Assembly: GCF_008831285.2 (NCBI RefSeq)
Contig: NC_045147.1
Span: 18,764,854 to 18,828,853 of the forward strand
Length of the DNA: 64,000 bases
Source of the DNA: Nymphaea colorata
Taxonomy: Eukaryota > Streptophyta > Magnoliopsida > Nymphaeales > Nymphaeaceae
Reading direction: 5' to 3'
The notes beneath the pieces are model-generated. The model was not told where the DNA came from. It did no database searches and saw only the letters and a program-made list of their open reading frames with translations. Numbering within the stretch: the stretch's first letter is position 1; each line of letters begins with the position of its first letter. A program made the translations under genes and the position numbers. Shown here piece by piece: positions 26,201-38,143 of the stretch.

Positions 26201-29200
26201 AAAATGTTGACAGATTTTTTTTTAAAAAAAAAAAACATTACTAGATTTTCAAGTGTAAACAATGAAATTCTCTTCTTGTGATGAGATATCATGTCATAGT
26301 AATTAAAAAATGTCATGCAGAATACTGACTGTCTACTATGTACTATAATGGTTACCATGAGAGTTGATAATAATCTCTCTTTTTATTCTTTAAGGTTTTG
26401 GTTGAATGCTGTCTTGGTGGGCTTTACTGTAATCTTCCTTTTTTCCAATAGTAAATACGAGACAGACTGATTTGAAACTCATATTCATATTTTTCTAACA
26501 GAGAAAGGCATTCAGGCAAAGGAATGGTGATACCTTGGAGGCACTGCTTGATTCTAGGTGTGTCTTTGTCTGTCTTCTGTTAGTGAAGCATTTGAAAGCA
26601 TCTACAGAATTATTTGCTCTATTTTTACTCTTGTTGCAATTTTTCTTCTGGTTTTCTGATAGTAAAGTGTTTGAAAGCACATTCGAACTAAGTGGTTTTA
26701 TTTACAATATGTATGTCTCCATTATGCAGCACGGATGACGCCTCCTTGGCTCCTGATGTGAAAAGTGCCAAAACTGAAAAAATTCCTTTTCACATAGTAA
26801 AGTTGAAGATGAGGCAAATGAATGGATATGCTTGCTCTAACAAAAAACTGGGTGGAACTTACATGGAACAGATTCTTGAAGCAACTGTAGATAACAATGA
26901 CCACATTTTAGCTGTAAATCACTTCTCTTCACTTGTGAACGCATTAGATGATGTGTCGTCTGCTTTAGAACTTCATGGAAAGAATAAGGAAGATTCCTTG
27001 AATTTCCTGCAACAGAATGGAAATGTACAAGTTCCATCCACTAAGAGGCTGAAAGATATGCTAGCGCTGCCTTCCAATGAGTCAGTTTGTGATCTTGGAG
27101 GAAGTGCACCAGAAAATTCAGTTGAAACTATAGACCATGGTAAGAAACAAGCAGTCACTGTTAATGATGGGATTCAAGAGGATATCGTAGTTGATAGTGA
27201 AAGAAAAACAGTAATGACTGCCAGGGAAGAAAGGTCTGATGATTTTGTCGGTGATTTAGAAACCTATTTGGATGCTCTTGCTACCATTGAGTCTGAAATT
27301 GAAACAGATTCTGAGTGCCAAATCAAGCACGAAAATGAACTCTTTACCTTGAATCACCTAGGTGTTGATTCTGATAGAAATGGTGATCAGCTGTGTCAAC
27401 TTTCTGAGAGTTGCAACTCCCATGTTGAAAATTCTCCAGCATCATATGATTCAAATTGTTCTTTTGTGAAAGGGGACCGAGAAATTTCTTACACAGACTC
27501 TCTTCATGGCTTGACAGATAGGAAACCTCCTCAGGTTGCTAAAGTTCTGCCTATAGATGACAGTCTAGAAACCATGAATATATCTTCAGATTCTCAAAAT
27601 TCTTTAGAGTTGAAGGATTTGATGCTTGGCAATTTGTGTGATGAACCACACCCAGCGTCTGCTGAAAATACACCCACCTCTTTAACTGATGATGCTTTAG
27701 TTAGGTCATCTGCAAGTGATGGATCATCGACTATTGAAGACATGAATGATATTACATTGACAGAAGATAGTGAAAAATGTGTTGAGGCTCCAATTTCTAG
27801 TACGGCTGTTGATGCGCCTTTTGAATCTGCTGCTTCTTGCCATACATCTGAAGATGCAGCTTGTGGTTCTGCTGAGCATGCTTCAGCCTCAAAGCTTTCT
27901 TCTATGAATGAGAAGTCTAGCCCTGATGAAGGTCAGATATTGGTTGCTGTCATGACTCCAGAAAGTAATGAACAACATAAATCTGTGGAAACTCCAAATT
28001 CTGATGTAACTGGCGATGTGCATGTTGAGGGTGCTAGCTCTTGTAAGATGTCTGGAGAAGAAGCTTCTGCTTCTTTAATGGTTCATGCAGTCTCTACTTT
28101 TGCTTCCCCACATGAGGAACCAATCAAAGACAAGGCTCAAAAACCGGCCCCTGTGATGTTTCCAGAAAGTAATGAAGAATGTAAGCCTGCAAAATTTATA
28201 ATTTGTGATGTACAATTTGAGGGTGCAAGTTCTTGTCAGACGTCTGGAGAAGTATCATTCTCACATGACAAGCCAACCTCGGATGAGGTTTACATGCCAG
28301 CTTCTGCCATGCTCCCAGGAAGTAATAGACAAGATAAGTTTGTGGAATCTCAGGTTTCTGATATACTTGGCAGCATGCCTTCCGAGGGTGGTTCTGGTTT
28401 GATATTGGAGCAACCATCTTGTGCTTCCTCAATGCCTAATGGGACCCTTTTATTGCCCTGCTCACATGATGGATCTGGCCTTGAAGAAGTACAGACATCT
28501 TTCCCACAGGAAGGTGGACGTATCTCCAATCCTGATACATCTTCAGATTTAGAGCCGTCAACAGCTTTTGCATCAAAAGAACCGGTCGATAATAGCGACG
28601 ATCAACTGGCATTACCTGATGCCCCATCCCAATCAACTGTAGCTGTCCTTAATGTTGAAGCATCCATGCAATGTCCTGATGAAGCGATTCCTTGTGACAG
28701 CTTCATTAGTGAATCAGGTGATCCTTTTCCTTTGATGGGCAAGAAAGAACCAGAACAATGTGAATCTGGCATATTGGCAAGAGAAGATGTTTCAGTAGAT
28801 CTGTCTAAGCTCCAGCATGGGGAGATGGATAAAAGCAGAGAGAACATTGCTCCTAGAGGAAATTTAGAACTCATCAGAACTACTACTGCTATTGAAGATG
28901 AAAAATGCATGATAATAGGTGAATCTGCAGAAACTACAGCTGCTTCTATAATAAAACAATCTGAACAGAGGCGTGCTGCAGAGGCAACTTCTATTGTTTC
29001 TCGGCACGACAGTGTTATCAATGAGTCAGCTGAAGCTGATGTCACATCTCATGATGTCCATGATGTGTTATCTGAAATTTTTGAAACATTAAATACACCA
29101 TCTGTCAAGATGGTCAGCACAACACAGGTTATGGATGAGCACGAGTCCTATTCGGTTTCCAAGGTTCCTGATTCTGAAGAATTTACATCAAAATCTGTGA

Positions 29201-32105
29201 AGATTGAAAGGGAAGAATTCTCTGGAAAGTTGCATGATGAGACTGAAAATTTGGAAATTCCTACAATTACAGATGCGATTTTTGAAGATTCTCAACCAGA
29301 GCCTTTTACTAATGTCATAGAGGAATCTTCTCATTGTGTTGATATAGAACCTGTTCACGTGGTAACTGAAACTGTAGAAGGCAACTGTGAGACAAAGGAT
29401 AAACATGTTCAGGATGAGATGTGTTTGGCTTCTAGGTATGTCACACTAAATGATTCTCTTCAAAGAGAAATGCCATCTGACTCTATGTTGCCAAATGTGG
29501 CTGGGACTGTAGAGGCCTCCTCTCAATCGGGTATTTCTAGTGCTAGCTTTGTAGAAGGTGACAATGCTAGCACAGTTGATGATTCTCTGGAGATTTTAAG
29601 CAACAATAAAAATTTAGAAGGTTGTCCTGCTTCTGAGGCAATTGATGGTCAGCATTCAAATGTTTTGGCTGAACTGAGTATCATATCTGAATCTGGCTTG
29701 TCAAACGGTTCTGCTTCCCATGAATTCCCCCATGGTACTACTATAAGACCCAGCGTGGTGGCACCTTTGGGGTTTCCTGCAACAATGAACTTTCATTCTG
29801 ATTATGCAAAAATTTCATGTGGAGATGTAACTTGTAGTGAAGAGATAGCTCCATATCAGCTGGAAGTGGATACTTGTACAAGTCCTGTTCGTGCACTTGA
29901 TAAGTCCTCTGCTGAGTCTTCTGAGCTTGATTCTGCAGGTATCTTGGTGTCCTCTGGGCTCGACAACCTTGAGCTTCCATGCCCTTTAAATCTTGGACCT
30001 GAACAGCACTATCTTCCTTCTGTGTCAGCTCAAGTTGAAAGCGAGGGAAATATGCCGGTGGCTCCTCTTTTAGAGAACTGCAGAGATGCTAATGTTCAGA
30101 GCAGTGCAGCTGCTTCTGTGGAAGAAGTGGAGTTGGGATCTGATCAATGTAAACTTCACGATGAACAAATATCGACTGTTCCAGAGGCCCCAGCCAATTT
30201 GGCAGATGATTCACATGAAGAATGTTTTGCTTATATGCAACCTTGTCTTCAGCAGAAAGCAGCAATGAAAGGAATGGGTGTAGATCAACCTAAACTTCAA
30301 GTTGAACAAATGTCTGTGACTTCAGATACCTCAGACAATTTCAGAGGTGAACTTCAGGAAGAATGTTCTGCTTATATGGAACCCAGCTATCAGCAAGATG
30401 CACCAAGGAAAGAAACGGATTTGGATGAATCCAAACTTTATGCTGAACAAATATCTGTGGTTTCAGACACCTCATGTAGTTTCACAGTTATCTCTCAGGA
30501 AGAATGTTTGGCCAATCAGCAGAAAGTAGAAGTCAAAGAAGTCAATGCTGATCAACATAAACATCATAATGAAGGAGTAACCATGGTTTCGGAGGTTCTA
30601 AAAATTGGACTTGAGACTGAGGAAGCACATTCTGCTTCTGTAGAACTTCGGAAAGACGACATCCAAGAGCAGTCTATCAGGGATGATCACTATCCTTCTG
30701 ATTATGCGGAAGTTTACTCAAGGAATTTAGTTCATCTGGAGCAAGGTGGCATTTCAGAGGCCCTTGAATTTTCCAGCTCTACCCTTTCTGAAGACCGCAT
30801 GCGGTTCATTGAGTCTGAGGAGACAGTCAGTTTTAATTATCAGCTTCCTGAAAATAAAAGGAATGAAACAGTTCCTCAACCAGTTCTTTCTTTAGCACAG
30901 CAGTACCAATTACAAGCTGATGAAGTTGTTACCACGACTTCTGCACATATGGATGATCAAAGTTCAACTCTTGAGTTGGGAACCGCAGAAAATCTAGAAG
31001 AATCAGGTGACCGTGTCTCTCATGACTTCTTGAAGAATGCTGGACTTCCTAACAATGTTTCTGTGGAAGGTATTCCTTCAACTGCACCGGATCAGGGATT
31101 GCCAAAACTTGGGAAGCCCCTTCTACCTGTGAAAGATGAAGATAGTTCAGTCCCGGGTGTGCTATTCCCTTCAGGTGCCCTCGTAAGGTCATCGTCAGCA
31201 CTTGTTTTTGGCTCTGCTCAGGTTATCTCTCAAACAGACCAGGTAGAAAACCACAAGAGAGAATTAGTACATAATGGACATCAGACTAATGCAGGCCTTA
31301 ATATCTCAACGTCTTTAGTGTTTCCTCCTCTTGGTATTGGAACTGAGACAGATGGGATGCCACCACTTCCTCTTCCTCCAGTGGAATGGATAATGGGAAG
31401 GCCCCGTGAGAGTTTTTTCCCATTACCTGGAGAAGCATCACAGCAGCCAATCTTTATTCCGAGCTATCCAACTGCTGAAGCTGGTCAACGTAATGGTGGT
31501 CTCCCATGGAAACACCGTTCCTTGTATAGAAGACCAAAAGATCCTCTGATTGAGGCTGTCGCATCTCATGACAAGTCTACGGTAATTTTATCCTCTGATT
31601 ATTTAGATCGTGCACTTTAGCCTCTATAGATTCAGGTTTGAAAGGAAAATTGTTTCTTGAACCAACTTATAATTATTGCAGTTGAGAAAGGTAACTGAAC
31701 GTGATCGCGCTGAAGTTAAACCGAAAGCTGATGAAAGAGAAGTATTGTTGGAGCAAATTAGAGCCAAGGTTTGATGTATTTCCATTATTTGTCGTGATTT
31801 CTACCTCTAGTTGTGCTCTAACTCGTACTCTACTGAAATTGTCAGTCCTTCAACCTGAAGCCCATAGCTGCAAACAAACCTGCAATTCAAGGTCCTAAAA
31901 CAAACATTAAAGTTGCTGCCATCTTGGAGAAAGCAAATGCGATACGCCAGGTTGGTGATAGGCAACTTTGCTTATCTGCAATACCTGATATTTTCATACT
32001 ATTTTGTGCCTGTTTTCTGGAGCCCTGTCTGTTGACATGCAGGCGTGTGCTGGAACTGGAAGTGATGACGACGACGATGAAGCGGACAAGTGGAGTGACA
32101 CATAA
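23209..32105 (+). CDS. SCAR: SCAR/WAVE family protein (plant SCAR), 9 exons, 1912 aa
   Basis: Subunit of the WAVE/SCAR regulatory complex, which activates ARP2/3 to nucleate branched actin in the cytoplasm (family knowledge). Exons: 23209-23363, 24459-24622, 25846-25969, 26057-26189, 26502-26557, 26730-31581, 31682-31768, 31846-31950, 32043-32105; all splice phases agree. Residues 1-190 are the SCAR homology domain: [40 protein letters not shown], then [38 protein letters not shown] and [13 protein letters not shown] basic stretch ([16 protein letters not shown]) follows. Exon 6 encodes about 1,617 acidic, Ser-rich, probably disordered residues with two repeat clusters. The C terminus has the WH2 region ([24 protein letters not shown]), a second block ([14 protein letters not shown]) and the central/acidic motif ([14 protein letters not shown]...[13 protein letters not shown]). 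It is longer than Arabidopsis SCAR2 (about 1,400 aa). Which SCAR paralogue it is cannot be settled. Confidence 0.95.
23372..23400. repeat. CT-rich tract just inside SCAR intron 1
   Basis: A CT run begins about 8 nt after the GTACGT donor at 23364. Confidence 0.85.
27766..28440 (+). repeat. In-frame diverged repeats, cluster 1, in the SCAR disordered region
   Basis: Four units begin at 27766 (DSEKCVEAP), 27961 ([12 protein letters not shown]), 28165 ([10 protein letters not shown]) and 28318 ([11 protein letters not shown]). They share the order S-N/E-x-x-K, then a GASSC-like motif ([43 protein letters not shown]), then SPDE/TSDE-type linkers and VMTP/VMFP/AMLP. Unit lengths are about 195, 204, 153 and 123 nt, at residues about 557-781. 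Confidence 0.75.
30142..30680 (+). repeat. In-frame diverged repeats, cluster 2, in the SCAR disordered region
   Basis: Units begin at 30142 ([11 protein letters not shown]), 30283 ([11 protein letters not shown]), 30424 ([11 protein letters not shown]) and 30550 ([11 protein letters not shown]). The first two are exactly 141 nt apart, the third is 126 nt long and the fourth is degenerate. Each carries D-x-x-K-L-x-x-E-Q-I/M-S-x-V, then an EEC(F/S/L)A motif and a QQ-containing tail. Residues about 1349-1528. Confidence 0.85.
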
Positions 32106-34120
32106 TATTTACTTGGCTTGGCAGTAACCTTGGTAGTTGCTAACCAACTTGCCTCTTGCATCTTTTATGAGACTGAAGTCATCAGCAGAATCTCTCTTCT
32201 TACCTTCCTGATCTGGCCGACATGGTTCATCAACAGTCTGCTTGGAGATGGCAGGTGGAAGAATCAAGTCATTTCGTCGCCTCTGTAACTGTACATTAGC
32301 GCCCCTTCCCACCCCTACCGTCCAAAGAGAAAAATAGTTCAATGGCTTGTGTGTATAGGTGAAGTGCTGCCGGTGTATGTGTGAAAGTTTTGTATTATTG
32401 CCTTGTGAGATGTTCTATAGGTTCGATGTCACGAGTCAGGAATGACGAAATCAATTGTAAAGTTCTCCATCCGTCATTTTTTTGGTGTTTGATGAATTTG
32501 CGTTAATATGCATTAGTGGAAGGAAAATTGTTTTCAAGACGAGTGTAGTACGTGGGATTCCATTGGACCGGTATGCAAATTTTGGATCTAGCATCGTGCA
32601 GAATGTTCGCAGTCCGACACCGTACTCTTTCGTCAAGAGATTTTCCATCTTCAGGGCGTGCTTTAAGATTAAAATAACTCGTCTGCGCCGGCCCTTAACT
32701 CCGGATGAGTTGAAACCTACTGCTTCTTGTAAATGGGAAACGGGTGAATTGCGGTGGACAGATATAGCACGGACAATGTAGACAGATACAGCACGGACAA
32801 TCTTCCCATCCCTCCACCAGGGAACGCCTATTAATCTCTATCGTATAAGCTAATCATAACCATCTCTCTCTCTCTCGCTTTTAAAAACTACGTATCTCTT
32901 ATTCCGCATGACCTGGATTGGGGCCTGTTCCTGATCGTATCCACATTGCTTTTTCGGGCCTGATCGGAGTTGGAGAGAACAATGATATAAAACACAGGAG
33001 CGGCCTGTTGACATCTGTCTTTTCTGTCAGGTTCTGTTCGAATCTTTTCGCTCTTTTTTACGGAGGCAACAGGGTGACCATGCTAAGATCGTCACTGTAA
33101 GCAGATATAGGATGATCGCACATATCAGGATAGATTTTCCTGTTCTGACTCAAAACTCACAAAAATGGGTTTTCTGTGCTGAACGGAATATCAATTTCAG
33201 TTGCTTCTTGAATAGACATCCCAACTGGAAAACTAGACTATCCAACTCACGGAGTGTAGAACGTTTAACGCTTTGTCTCCCTTCGGCACCGGAAAAGTTT
33301 AACCGCTGCAACGATGGGCCTCATTCCCTGACAGAAATGCGAGCCTTGACTGTCATTGTGAAGGACAATTCAGTTCTTACGAGCGCGGATCCTTGTACAA
33401 GCCAGCATGAAACCAAGGAAGCACATCCAAAGAATCCTACCGCAAGGGGCTCTAAGTTTCACTTCCTTGTGAATCGTTACAAAATTATTGGTCATAAACC
33501 AACAATCTGGTGCGAGTTCACCAAAAAAAAAAAATCAACCTGGTGGGAGAATGCGAGGGCCCCATCGTTAACTTAGGACGATTTTCAAGAGCCATAATTC
33601 AATCCCACTTACCCTCGTACGATTGCCTGTTGGCATAACCCACGAAAAGTTTTTCTCAACTAACACAGGTTGAAACAAATTGGGCCTTAAGAGCAACAAA
33701 GTGAGAGAAAAAGACAGCACTTTCTCAATGTCAACATTTTTTATCGAGAGAAACAAATTTTGAAGGCAATCCCCACGGGTTTAGAAAGTATAATAAACAC
33801 AATTCTCATCAAAAAACAATTTGTGTGCAGCCAGCGAAGAGTTTTTGAACAAAAACATGGACACTCACCCTTTAAACAAAGAGGTCCTTCATCAAGCCAT
33901 TTCAGCACAATCAGCATTTTCACATGTAAACTCTGCACATCTGCTGTGCGGGAGTGACTGTGATACCATACAGGGGTTTCTCCGTTGCAGACAAACAATT
34001 CAGAAAAAGCTGGGCAACAGAATGTCAACAACACAGAGCACCTGCCACCATATGAAGGAAATGGGGGACCACGTTGAAGGATGAGGCCGACATTCAGTTG
34101 GTTTTCCTCGTCGTCTTTTC
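32106..34120. other. Spacer between SCAR and U2B'' (3' ends converge)
   Basis: Both flanking genes should end their transcripts here. The 154-codon frame at 33112-33576 and the antisense frames at 33741-34124 match no family I recognise. The stretch at about 33590-33760 reads like an old dispersed repeat. No further gene is supported. Confidence 0.6.
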
Positions 34121-37100
34121 TCACTTTTTGGCATATGTTATAGCCATGGGATACTGCGGCGAGATTTTGAATCCCTGCAGAGCTTGCATAGCGATGGATG
34201 ACTGCACATCATCTCCAAATTCAACAAAAGCAATACCTGGCTTCGCTTCGATCATCCTCACTTCTCTGAAACCAGGGTATTGTTGGAAAAGCATCTGCAG
34301 CATCATACTTGTCGTCTCATGAGGCAAATTCTGGATGAACAGAATATTGTTAGGAGATGCAGCTGCCTCTTGCGAAGTGGGTTTCCCTTGGCGGAACGAT
34401 TGGAAAGCCTGCATAAAACACCAGAACGGCAGTGTTTATCTAGGTAACCCTTCAAAAAATGGAACATGCAGCACCAACACAGATTCTGCGGTGAAATGGT
34501 TTGGTCAGAGAAACCAAATTACTCCACAGACCCAAGTAGCAATGAGACATTGACTACAGGAATTTCAACAAAAGCTGTAGGATCGTGCCACATTTCTGGA
34601 AAGTAATTGCCTGACAACAATGAGACTAGCTGTTCACAAGTCACCCTGTTTACAGTGAGAAATCTTCATGCACCCTTCAAGAGCAGCAGAAGGAAGACAC
34701 ATTTCACAAATTAAAATAATGCACACACACACGCCATTTTCAATGTCTCCTAAAGATTATTGTTCAATGCCGAAAACCAAACGTATTTTTATTCTAGCAT
34801 TAGGCTTCAGCTGAAACTTGCAGCAACATATTTTCTGTCATAACATCCATAGTATCTAACTCCTGTCCTTTCAAAGATAATCTATACGAAACAAAAAAAG
34901 ACTAAGTATGAGTATACCCCATTATTTTGAGCACTTGCATTAGGACCGGCACCTGGGTGCTGTTCGGTTTCTGCCTTGCGACGCTTTTCAGCTGAAAAAA
35001 AAAAAAAATACAATATTGATGACAGAGGCTAGAAGCTAGCAAATCAGCATATGAACCCTATGTAAATACTAATACAGATATAGTAAATACTAATAAACCA
35101 CATAAAAACATCAAACACCAAAGGAACAAGATAATTAATCATTAATGATATCCTGTAGTAATAAAAACTCAAATCATCTAAGTCTAGAAGCCAAGAAAGA
35201 ACAACAGATGACTCATGAGACAAACATAAGTAACACTAACAATGTTCAAGCAAACATAACATAGATGATACTGATCATCAGTAATCATTTTCATATTCTT
35301 CGCTCTGTTCCTCCTAATCGGTATCATTGACTACATAATCTATTTCTTTATTATCACTGGTTTAAGCCACAAAAGAAAGGATGAAAACAATCTAAATCAG
35401 CTTTAATGACAGTACCAACTAGAAGTCCAAAAGTCCACTCTCTATTTGTGGCAAAGGCTTCAGAATGAAGTCTAAAGTTTAAGCCTTTAAAAGCTCTTGA
35501 TTTCGTTGGTTAGGAAAAAATGTGTGCACGTGAACACAGAATGACTTGGTACTAAGAAGAACCCTGCCAAAACTGGCTGGACCTCTTTTTAAAAAGTGAA
35601 CATAGTTAAGACTTAAGATGCAACAAGAGATACGTATCTCATACCAAGATGAAACATAAGATGCACAACCACAGTCATGTCCATCATTAAAACCTATGAA
35701 GTGCAAAATGACCTGAGAACTATATAATGGACAAAAAAAGGGCAGACATGACAGAGACAACAGGAAAGAAAGATTAAAATGCTCAAATGTTAAACCTTTA
35801 CATGCATGCACCACAATATGAGACTGCACAGACAGAAGGAGACTGAAGGAAAGAGCAATCAGAATGTGAAACGCCATTAGCTAATATAGAAAGCCTCTCA
35901 CCTTTTTCTTCCTGCTTCTTCTTTTCCTCTTTTGGAACATATGTACCATCAGCTTTTGCAACACAATCAGACTTTGACTTGGCATATTGTATTCTCTGGG
36001 GAATAAATTTGACAATAATCTCAAAATGCCCTACGTACGGTATCTCAGCCACTCATTTTATAACACATATTATGAAAATAAATGAAACTATGCATTAAAC
36101 AAATCATTTAACAGACACAAAGCAAGGCAAGGGATCATTTCACAGACACACATACTACACATAAGTATCTATTTGATGAAAAGCCTAGCATCTTAAGTCT
36201 GCCAAGCCAAACAACTCCAGCTTCTAAAAGTACAACCAAAAGTTCCATGAAAAATTAAACAATTCTAAAATTTTTTGGCAATTCATCCCCACCATGTCTG
36301 ATTAACTTTTACTTTTTAGAACTGCCAAGTGGTTATTGGTTCAAACTTCAAATTCAGTATCCTTTCTGGTCAGTACTCGTTCACATCACATTATAACGTA
36401 CGTGCTTGTAGTCATCCTATTCTGTCTTGTCGCTTGGACAAAACAAGGACTACTTGGAACATCAGGAATGAAGAGACTTAAAAATGAGTCCAATTATGTG
36501 GTATGCCATTTCTAGAGAAGAATGAGAAGCATCATTTTGACAACCAAAAATCAACAATTTCATATATAATTCATTGTGAAGCAGGCATATAAAAGAAATA
36601 CAAGAGACATTTTAAGGATGGTTTCTTTATAAGGCCAAACAAAATATGTAGATTTCAAGAGATACTTTATGAAGAAAGTGACAAGAAGGTAATATCTAAA
36701 CAAAAGTCAAGAGGTCTAAAAAGGTACGGGTAATGGGTGAAGATTTCCCACGGTGCAAAGGAATTACCAACATGCAGTGTCATGCTTTCAAAGTTGAGAA
36801 AACTAAGCATAAACAAGCATTATGCTCAGAAATGATCAAACCCACTCCATGAATAATTCTTGAATCATTCCTCACATTGAACTTGGGAGAGAAAAATCAG
36901 CCAAAAGTTAACTTTCAGCATACAAGTTTTCTAAAATGAGGGGGAGATCAACACAAAGGCACAAAATCACGCGCAAGTGATCATTTGATGACAGTAAGGC
37001 TGTAAACATCAGTTTAGAGGAAAGCAGAAGAGCTGCACTTTCTAACTCTACGCCATCCTAGCAAAACATAATTTCATGCCACAAAACCATGGATCGTCAC

Positions 37101-38143
37101 ATTCGAAAATCAAGAAGAAGAAGAAGAAGAAGGAAAAGTCATTTTAAGACACACCATTGGTTTGTCATAGAATGGAAAACTTTGCATTTGGCGCACAGCA
37201 GCACTTGCAGCCGTCACTTCACCGAATACCACCCATGCTTGACCTCGTAGTTTGGCAGTCTTCAGAGCAACAACATCCAAAATTCTTCCAAATTGGGAAA
37301 ACAAAGCATAAAGCGATCTCTTCAATTCTAGCAAAAAGACAAAAAAACAGTTACAACAAGAAATTCTAGTTCAATAAAAAATTGCAAACCGAATCCAAAG
37401 AAGAAAGTAACATTCTTAACAATCAAGATGGATCCCTCATACAGAAAAGAACCTGTCAAGACTAAAACAACAAAGAGATTTTGATGTACGACATCAGCTT
37501 CGAAAACAATGTTAACCTCGACCCAGTGACACCCTCAACCCAGGCTTCATCATAATCCAGGCATGTCAGTCACAATGACTCAAGATTGAGCCACATAAAG
37601 TTTGGTGATTAATTGCATATCTTATTATAGTCCTTCTGACGACCCCATGAGATTTCAATCTCACGAACTACCATCCTGGCCAGCAATTTCAGTTCAAATC
37701 GCCACATTGAGGCTGAGAAAAACAAATTAATCGCATCCATTAAAAGTATAAAACACGCCCACAAATTGAATACGGTATCTAGAAGCAGGGGCATTCAGTC
37801 GCATTTTAAAATGTCCCGATAGTTGGTTGCTCGACGAAAAATTGTTTCCTTGGAGACAAAAAAACCACATCACCAACAAAGCGAATGGCAAGGAGGACTT
37901 CGAGAGGGAAAAAAAAAAAACATAGCCAACAACAAAAGAAAACAAACTTCGTTAACGCCTAGAACACTGATATTTAAAATGATGGAGGAGGCGACCAAAC
38001 GAGAAAACAGAAGGAAAAGAAAATGAAGAAACTAGGGCGCAAGAGAGAGGGAAGCAACTCCATGACACACCTTCCTTCTTCACCTTCTCATTGAGATTCT
38101 TTATGTAGATGGTCTGATTCGGCGGGATATCTGCAGACAGCAT
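34121..38143 (-). CDS. U2B'': U2 small nuclear ribonucleoprotein B'', 5 exons, 233 aa
   Basis: Spliceosomal protein that binds stem-loop IV of U2 snRNA together with U2A' in the nucleus (family knowledge). Minus-strand exons: 38143-38071, 37327-37155, 35995-35902, 34991-34918 and 34408-34121; splice phases agree and the stop is TGA. RRM1 has RNP2 IYIKNL at residues 12-17 and RNP1 RGQAWVVF at 52-59. A basic/acidic linker follows ([38 protein letters not shown]). RRM2 has RNP2 ILFIQN at 160-165 and RNP1 KPGIAFVEF at 194-202, ending YAKK. The length equals that of the plant family (about 232 aa), and the YAKSKSD...[12 protein letters not shown] linker is typical of plant U2B''. It resembles U1A as well, but size and linker favour U2B''. 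The 3' end faces SCAR; the 5' end faces RINGv-1. Confidence 0.96.
37112..37132. repeat. (AAG)n microsatellite in U2B'' intron 1 flank
   Basis: Seven AAG/AGA repeats, placed just below exon 2 (37155) in intron 2 of the minus-strand gene. The complement is a CTT run near the donor. Confidence 0.9.

Noticed and set aside
33112-33576. 154-codon plus-strand open frame between SCAR and U2B''
   Set aside because: No family motif and no codon bias like its neighbours; probably random or repeat-derived.
33568-33756. Minus-strand frame with GNRTRVSG, at first sight like a tRNA-overlapping ORF
   Set aside because: The nucleotide sequence lacks a T-arm and cannot form a cloverleaf.
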